Of a DNA stretch of 32,067 bases, positions 27,967 to 32,067 are shown piece after piece. Below the pieces are notes generated by a model. That model was given only the letters and a program-made list of their open reading frames with translations, searched no databases and was not told where the DNA came from. Numbering within the stretch: position 1 is the stretch's first letter; each line of letters starts with the position of its first letter. The stretch is taken from assembly GCA_030527685.1 (NCBI GenBank), contig JAUNAG010000013.1, positions 1 through 32,067 of the forward strand, in the 5' to 3' direction. Origin of the DNA: Lachnospiraceae bacterium (lineage in GTDB: Bacteria > Bacillota > Clostridia > Lachnospirales > Lachnospiraceae). A program made the translations under genes and the position numbers.

Positions 27967-28800
27967 ATGTCCCAGCTATATGAATCCATGAATGATGTCT
28001 TCACTTCACTGCCGGTCAAGATCTACAGACATCATATTCATGAAAAGTATTTTACGGTTCCGCTTCACTGGCATCGAAGCATTGAAGTCACCGTTACATT
28101 CTCCGGCTCTATTCTCTTCAATGTCAGCTCAAACAATTTCGACAGCAAGGAGTCCGACTGGATTATTGTCAACAGCGGTGAGCTGCACTCCTGCCGTTAC
28201 ATTAACGAAACAGACGATTTTGTCGGTGTCAGCATCATCATCTCTGTGCCGTTTCTGGAAAAATGGATCGGAAAGCACCTGTTTTACAATGCGCTTCCGG
28301 ATCCGGCTGTCTCTGAACAGATCAGAACAATCGCACACAATGTCTACGATATGGACACCTCGAAGGAAAACACGCCTCTGCTCCTGATGAGCGAAGTGTA
28401 TCACCTTCTTTATGTTCTGTCAGAGTACTGTGCCAAGTCCGATGTTCCGGAAAATACCTCGCAGAGCAAAAGCGACCTTCTGAAAACCTCAGAGGAATTT
28501 ACGGAATATATCGAAACACATTACCGGGAAGCCATCTCCCTGAATACCATTGCAGAACATTTTAAATATTCCGCAAGCTATTTCTCGCGCCTTTTCAAGG
28601 AGCTCTACGGAGTCAATTTCCACTCCTACCTGAACTTTGTCCGCTGCAACCATGCTGCACAGCAGCTCAGCTCCGGAAGAATCAATCTCACAAAATGCGC
28701 CTATGAAAACGGCTTCCCGAATACCAAATCTTTTATCACAACATTTAAGACCATCTACGGCTGTACGCCCAAGGCTTACTGGAACGAGATGAATCCTTAA
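27967..28800 (+). CDS. AraC/XylS-family transcriptional regulator
   Basis: 277 residues. The N-terminal domain looks like a cupin sugar-sensing fold (YFTVPLHWHRSIEVTV, then DWIIVNSGELHS). The C-terminal 100 residues are the double helix-turn-helix: TIAEHFKYSASYFSRLFKELYGVNFHSYLNFVR and CAYENGFPNTKSFITTFKTIYGCTPKAYW. GCAGGAGG precedes the ATG. Such proteins usually activate neighbouring sugar-uptake genes; here the esterases diverge from it and the ABC genes converge on it. Its TAA shares bases with the stop of the facing permease gene. Confidence 0.92.
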   Translation: MSQLYESMNDVFTSLPVKIYRHHIHEKYFTVPLHWHRSIEVTVTFSGSILFNVSSNNFDSKESDWIIVNSGELHSCRYINETDDFVGVSIIISVPFLEKWIGKHLFYNALPDPAVSEQIRTIAHNVYDMDTSKENTPLLLMSEVYHLLYVLSEYCAKSDVPENTSQSKSDLLKTSEEFTEYIETHYREAISLNTIAEHFKYSASYFSRLFKELYGVNFHSYLNFVRCNHAAQQLSSGRINLTKCAYENGFPNTKSFITTFKTIYGCTPKAYWNEMNP

Positions 28801-29627
28801 CCCTTTACGCTGCCTGCGACAACACCTTCAATAATATACTTCTGTCCGATCAGATAGAACAGCAGAACAGGAATAATGCTGAGAAGAAGACCTGCCATCA
28901 TCGGCGCATATTCTGCGGAATGGTTGGTCAGGAAGGTCTTGATCGCAAGTGCAAGTGTTCTCGTCTCCTGTTTCGTCAGGAACAGGCTTGTCATCAGATA
29001 ATCATTCCACACACCCATCGCAACAAATACTGTTACTGTGATGATAATCGGCTTCAGCAGCGGAAGAATAATTCTGAAGAAGGTACCCGTGAAGCTGCAG
29101 CCGTCGATCTTCGCAGCCTCATCCAGTTCTACCGGAATTCCCTCAATAAATCCATTATACAGGAAAACAGCAAACGGAATATTAAGACCTGCCGCAATAT
29201 AGATGACTACCGCCAGTGTGTTGGACAGTCCGAGACGGCCTCCGTAGATTTTTACCAGCGGAATCATGTAAACCTGGAACGGAGCAACCATGGATGCAAG
29301 GAAGGCGCCGAAGATGAATTTATTGATCTTCCACTTTCTTCTTGCGAAGAAGTAGCCCGTCATTGTGGAAACAAGTGTGTTGATGACTACGGTCATTACC
29401 GTGATCACAGCGGTATTCTTTAATGCTACCCAGAAATCCATTCTGCGGATTGCAACCGTAAAGTTCTCCAGAAACAGAGTCTTCGGAAGCGCAAACGGTG
29501 TCTTAATGAATTCCTTTGTCGGCTTCAGTGTGTTAATTACAAGAATAAAGAACGGCACCATGAAGATGATCAGCACCAACAGGGTCAGGATAAATACAAG
29601 ATTCGTTGTTGTTGAACGCTTTTTCAT
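28797..29627 (-). CDS. ABC sugar transporter permease, MalG-type
   Basis: Inner-membrane subunit, 276 residues, about six membrane helices starting LVFILTLLVLIIFMVPFFILV. The EAA loop that docks the ATPase is ELDEAAKIDGCSFTGTFF followed by RIILPLLKP. The ATG overlaps the previous permease stop by one base (TGATG). It is the last gene of the transport operon; no ATP-binding gene is found here, as is usual for Firmicute carbohydrate transporters of this type, which share a common ATPase such as MsmK. Confidence 0.93.
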   Translation of the reverse strand: MKKRSTTTNLVFILTLLVLIIFMVPFFILVINTLKPTKEFIKTPFALPKTLFLENFTVAIRRMDFWVALKNTAVITVMTVVINTLVSTMTGYFFARRKWKINKFIFGAFLASMVAPFQVYMIPLVKIYGGRLGLSNTLAVVIYIAAGLNIPFAVFLYNGFIEGIPVELDEAAKIDGCSFTGTFFRIILPLLKPIIITVTVFVAMGVWNDYLMTSLFLTKQETRTLALAIKTFLTNHSAEYAPMMAGLLLSIIPVLLFYLIGQKYIIEGVVAGSVKG

Positions 29628-30502
29628 CAGTCATTTGCTCCTTTACGCGTGAAATATACCTGCAGCAGAGAGATCGTGGCGACGATAACAAAAAGTACCA
29701 TTGCCATTGCCTGTCCTTCACCGAAGTCCATGCTTGTGAATGCCTTCTGGTAAATCTTGTACGCAATCAGCTCTGTGCTCTTGAACGGTCCGCCCGCTGT
29801 CAGAGAGAGGTTCATATCGAAGGACATGAAGGTTCTTGTAATAGACAGGAAGACGCAGATCGCAATTGTATTTTTAATCAGAGGAAGCTTTACTCTCAGA
29901 ACAGTCTGCAGAGAAGTTGCACCGTCTACCTTGGCTGCTTCTACAAGCTCAGAGGAGATATTGGAAAGGCCTGCGATATAGATGACCATCAGGTAGCCGC
30001 TCATCTGCCAGGAGCTGACAACGATCAGTGCAATCAGTGCTCTGGTCGGATTGGTCAGCCAGGAAGTCTTCATCCAGTCCACATTGATCAGCTTGCCGAA
30101 TGCCGTAAATGCATAAGTGAAGATGAAGTTCCAGATATAACCGAGGATAATACCGCCGATGATATTCGGTGTGAAGAATCCCGTTCTGAAGAGTCCCTGT
30201 CCCTTAATGCCGCTTGTCAGTGCAAGTGCCAGAACAAAGCCGAGCAGGTTGCTTGCCGCAACAGTAAAGACTGCATAGATAACGGTCTTCTGAAATGCCG
30301 TGATGAATGTCGGATCCTTCAGCACGTTGACATAGTTCTGAAGACCGACACTGTGAATCTCAATTGCCAGACCGTTCCAGTCTGTAAATGTGATCCACAC
30401 GCCGTAGATAAACGGGATAATCACGACCGTCAGCCAGATGAATGTCGCAGGTACTACAAATCCTGTGAACTGTAAAATGTTAGAGCGCTTTCTCCGATTC
30501 AC
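29627..30502 (-). CDS. ABC sugar transporter permease, MalF-type
   Basis: Inner-membrane subunit of 291 residues from a GTG at 30502 that has GGAGG 9 bases upstream. An ATG 21 codons earlier in this frame lies in the intercistronic hairpin and adds residues that are not membrane-like, so it is rejected. Hydrophobic start ILQFTGFVVPATFIWLTVV; EAA loop ELVEAAKVDGATSLQTVL then RVKLPLIK. Works with the MalG-type partner and the solute-binding protein. Confidence 0.93.
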   Translation of the reverse strand: MNRRKRSNILQFTGFVVPATFIWLTVVIIPFIYGVWITFTDWNGLAIEIHSVGLQNYVNVLKDPTFITAFQKTVIYAVFTVAASNLLGFVLALALTSGIKGQGLFRTGFFTPNIIGGIILGYIWNFIFTYAFTAFGKLINVDWMKTSWLTNPTRALIALIVVSSWQMSGYLMVIYIAGLSNISSELVEAAKVDGATSLQTVLRVKLPLIKNTIAICVFLSITRTFMSFDMNLSLTAGGPFKSTELIAYKIYQKAFTSMDFGEGQAMAMVLFVIVATISLLQVYFTRKGAND

Positions 30503-30523
30503 GTAAATAGTCCTCCATGTGCA

Positions 30524-30555
30524 GACAGAAGATGCAATTGCTCGCATCTTCTGTC
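30524..30555 (-). promoter_or_regulatory. Intercistronic hairpin between binding protein and permease genes
   Basis: A perfect 12-base stem (30524-30535 with 30544-30555) with an 8-base loop, without a T-tract, lies 30 bases after the binding-protein stop. Such stem-loops typically protect the upstream mRNA and give the binding protein more product than the permeases. Confidence 0.6.
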
Positions 30556-30584
30556 CCAAACACACATTATGCGTTTATTTTTTG

Positions 30585-31892
30585 TTATCTTTCTTCCTGG
30601 TTGCCCCAGTAAGCATCGATGTTGCCTGCCAGTGTCTCGCGATCGCAGTTTCCGGACAGGTACTCGCACATATATGCACCGCACTCATACCAGATGTCAG
30701 ACGGGCAGAGGTTAGCTGTGCCGTAGAAGTCGAAAGTCTTGCCTGCAGCAACATAAGCGGAAGTAGATGCACCCAGCGGGCTCAGCTTGTCTGCTGCATC
30801 GAAATCGTTGTACGGAAGAGCCTGGCCTGTTACGACTGCAGTCTGCTCCTGTGCATAGCTGTCATTAACAATGTAGTCGATGAACTTCAGACCAGCTGCC
30901 TGCTGAGCCTCTGTATTCTGGCTCTTGTCAACGCAGTAGCCCTTAGCATAGGAAGTAGCGATGCACTGGTTGATTGTATCGTTCTCATCATCTGAATACG
31001 GAACCGGAAGCAGACCGAACTCTGCGCCTTCTTCTACAAGGCTTGCAAGGTATGTCCATGCCCAGTCACCCATGAACCATGTGCCGCAGTCGCCGTCTGC
31101 AAGAGACATTGCGTCGATGTTGACGTCGCCGACAAGCGGATCTTCCTTATTCAGGTTGTACTTAGCCATCATGTCAAAGGTGTCCATGTAGCCGTTGAAG
31201 ACATCACTCTCGATTTCCTTGGTCTCACCCTTAATGATGCTGTTGACGTAAGCAACGCGTGCATCAACATCGCCGTTTGCTGCGCCGTATGTCTGGCAGA
31301 GGAAGTGAGCACCTAAGGACCAGTTTACGCCTGTGAAGCAGGTGCCTGCCTTGCCGATTGCTTCGATCTTCTGGAAGAGGTCCTCAAGATCGGATCTTGT
31401 CTTGATGGATGCCGGATCAAATTCGCCGCCGACTGCTTCATCGCAGACAGCCTTGTTGTACAGGATGCCGACGCCTGCAGCACTCATCGGGATGCCGTAA
31501 ACATCGCCGCCGAAAGTAAATGTGCTCAGTGCGGACTCATTGACGTTGCTGACGAAGCCCTGATCTGTCAGAGAAAGCATACGCTCCTGGTTCTCATAGA
31601 TGTTGATCGGGTCCATCAGAGATACTGTCGGGCCTGTCTCGCCTGCGTACAGAGCCATCCATGCCTGCAGCTGATCATCGCCTGCCGGAATGTACTCAAC
31701 AGTGATGCCCGGGTTCTTCTCCTCAAAATCTCTGATCAGATCCTGGAAATAATCATCCTTGCCCGTCTCAGTTGTATAGAAAGAAATGGCAACTTCTTCT
31801 GCAGCATCTGCGCTGACTGCAACTGCTGCTGTGGATAATGATCCCATCATCATGGCACTGCAAAGAACAACACTTAAAGCTTTTTTTCTCAT
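30585..31892 (-). CDS. Extracellular sugar-binding protein of an ABC transporter
   Basis: 435 residues, family 1 solute-binding protein. The mature part begins EEVAISFYTTETGKDD and has LIRDFEEKNPGITVEYIPAG and DGDCGTWFMGDWAW, typical of carbohydrate-binding members. The start at 31892 has GGAG upstream; an ATG six codons earlier is rejected. The signal peptide MRKKALSVVLCSAMMMG is followed by VSADAAEE, a signal-peptidase-I site with no lipobox cysteine. The Cys at residue 11 is too early and preceded by Leu. It would be secreted or anchored in another way, which is unusual for a monoderm. It is first in the operon. Confidence 0.92.
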   Translation of the reverse strand: MRKKALSVVLCSAMMMGSLSTAAVAVSADAAEEVAISFYTTETGKDDYFQDLIRDFEEKNPGITVEYIPAGDDQLQAWMALYAGETGPTVSLMDPINIYENQERMLSLTDQGFVSNVNESALSTFTFGGDVYGIPMSAAGVGILYNKAVCDEAVGGEFDPASIKTRSDLEDLFQKIEAIGKAGTCFTGVNWSLGAHFLCQTYGAANGDVDARVAYVNSIIKGETKEIESDVFNGYMDTFDMMAKYNLNKEDPLVGDVNIDAMSLADGDCGTWFMGDWAWTYLASLVEEGAEFGLLPVPYSDDENDTINQCIATSYAKGYCVDKSQNTEAQQAAGLKFIDYIVNDSYAQEQTAVVTGQALPYNDFDAADKLSPLGASTSAYVAAGKTFDFYGTANLCPSDIWYECGAYMCEYLSGNCDRETLAGNIDAYWGNQEER

Positions 31893-31973
31893 AATTGCTC
31901 CTTTTCCCATTTGTAAATGTTTTGATGTTGTTTCAGTAGCTTTCGGTTCCGTTCCGAACCATTTGATGTGTTT

Positions 31974-31995
31974 ATTTTAGCCCTGCCATATGGCA
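31974..31995 (-). promoter_or_regulatory. Promoter of the transport operon with a palindromic operator
   Basis: A TAAAAT -10 (31974-31979 on minus) lacks a -35, and the spacer contains TGCCATATGGCA, a perfect 12-base palindrome at 31984-31995. This fits a promoter controlled by a DNA-binding protein. A GGTTC/GAACC repeat (31945-31960) lies in the leader. Confidence 0.5.
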
Positions 31996-32067
31996 TTTTC
32001 TTTCCTTAATTTGTGGATTATCAGGCACTTTTTTTACATCCAAAATTGCAATAACAAGTTGCACACT

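Noticed and set aside
31893-32067. Catabolite-repression (cre) site upstream of the binding-protein gene
   Set aside because: The nearest string, TGAAACAACATCA, lacks the central CG of the cre consensus.

Overview
The window looks like a piece of a Clostridia chromosome, most likely a Lachnospiraceae-type gut or rumen anaerobe. The reasons are a type-A RNase P RNA with intact universal core motifs, the dgt-dnaG-rpoD-trmK order, a pyrB-pyrI pair with a zinc-binding regulatory chain, a split two-gene transketolase, a clostridial-type glutamate dehydrogenase, and strong AGGAGG ribosome binding sites. The species cannot be named from the sequence alone. There are no tRNAs, insertion sequences, phage genes or CRISPR arrays; this is mostly housekeeping and catabolic DNA, almost all of it on the minus strand.

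Layout. 1-1058 (minus): truncated NhaC-family antiporter. 1401-5367 (minus): TetR regulator, then a two-gene redox unit with its own promoter: a GltD-like iron-sulfur flavoprotein and a FixC/geranylgeranyl-reductase-like flavoprotein. The GltD-like gene has an in-frame UAG, after which the same frame continues into a complete ferredoxin domain. 5573-6661 (minus): serC alone, with promoter and terminator. 6806-11599 (minus): chorismate mutase, exopolyphosphatase, polyphosphate kinase and an unrecognised 211-residue protein. 11674-12020 (plus): rnpB. 12217-15421 (plus): four overlapping or closely spaced genes for an L-ribulose-5-phosphate 4-epimerase, both transketolase halves and ribulose-phosphate 3-epimerase, all converging on xylulose 5-phosphate. 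15573-16971 (minus): pyrB-pyrI behind a leader with two competing hairpins. 17177-18832 (minus): uridine-kinase-like protein. 18915-23835 (minus): dgt, a possible 35-residue small protein, dnaG, rpoD, trmK. 24149-25483 (minus): gdhA. 25873-31892: a carbohydrate locus with an AraC-type regulator on plus, two esterases diverging from it, and on minus a solute-binding protein and two ABC permeases converging on it.

Working together. The carbohydrate locus imports a sugar or oligosaccharide through a binding protein and two permeases (the ATPase is not here) and removes ester groups with two esterases that lack signal peptides. Pentoses can enter the transketolase hub. Glutamate dehydrogenase, SerC and PyrBI link to amino-acid and pyrimidine synthesis, and PPK/PPX handle polyphosphate.

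The most notable point is the UAG. All of the other complete coding genes identified here end in UAA or UGA. The single UAG lies where related proteins, as recalled, often carry a glutamine codon, and an intact Cys-rich Fe-S domain follows. This is either a one-base nonsense mutation or genuine UAG readthrough or recoding.
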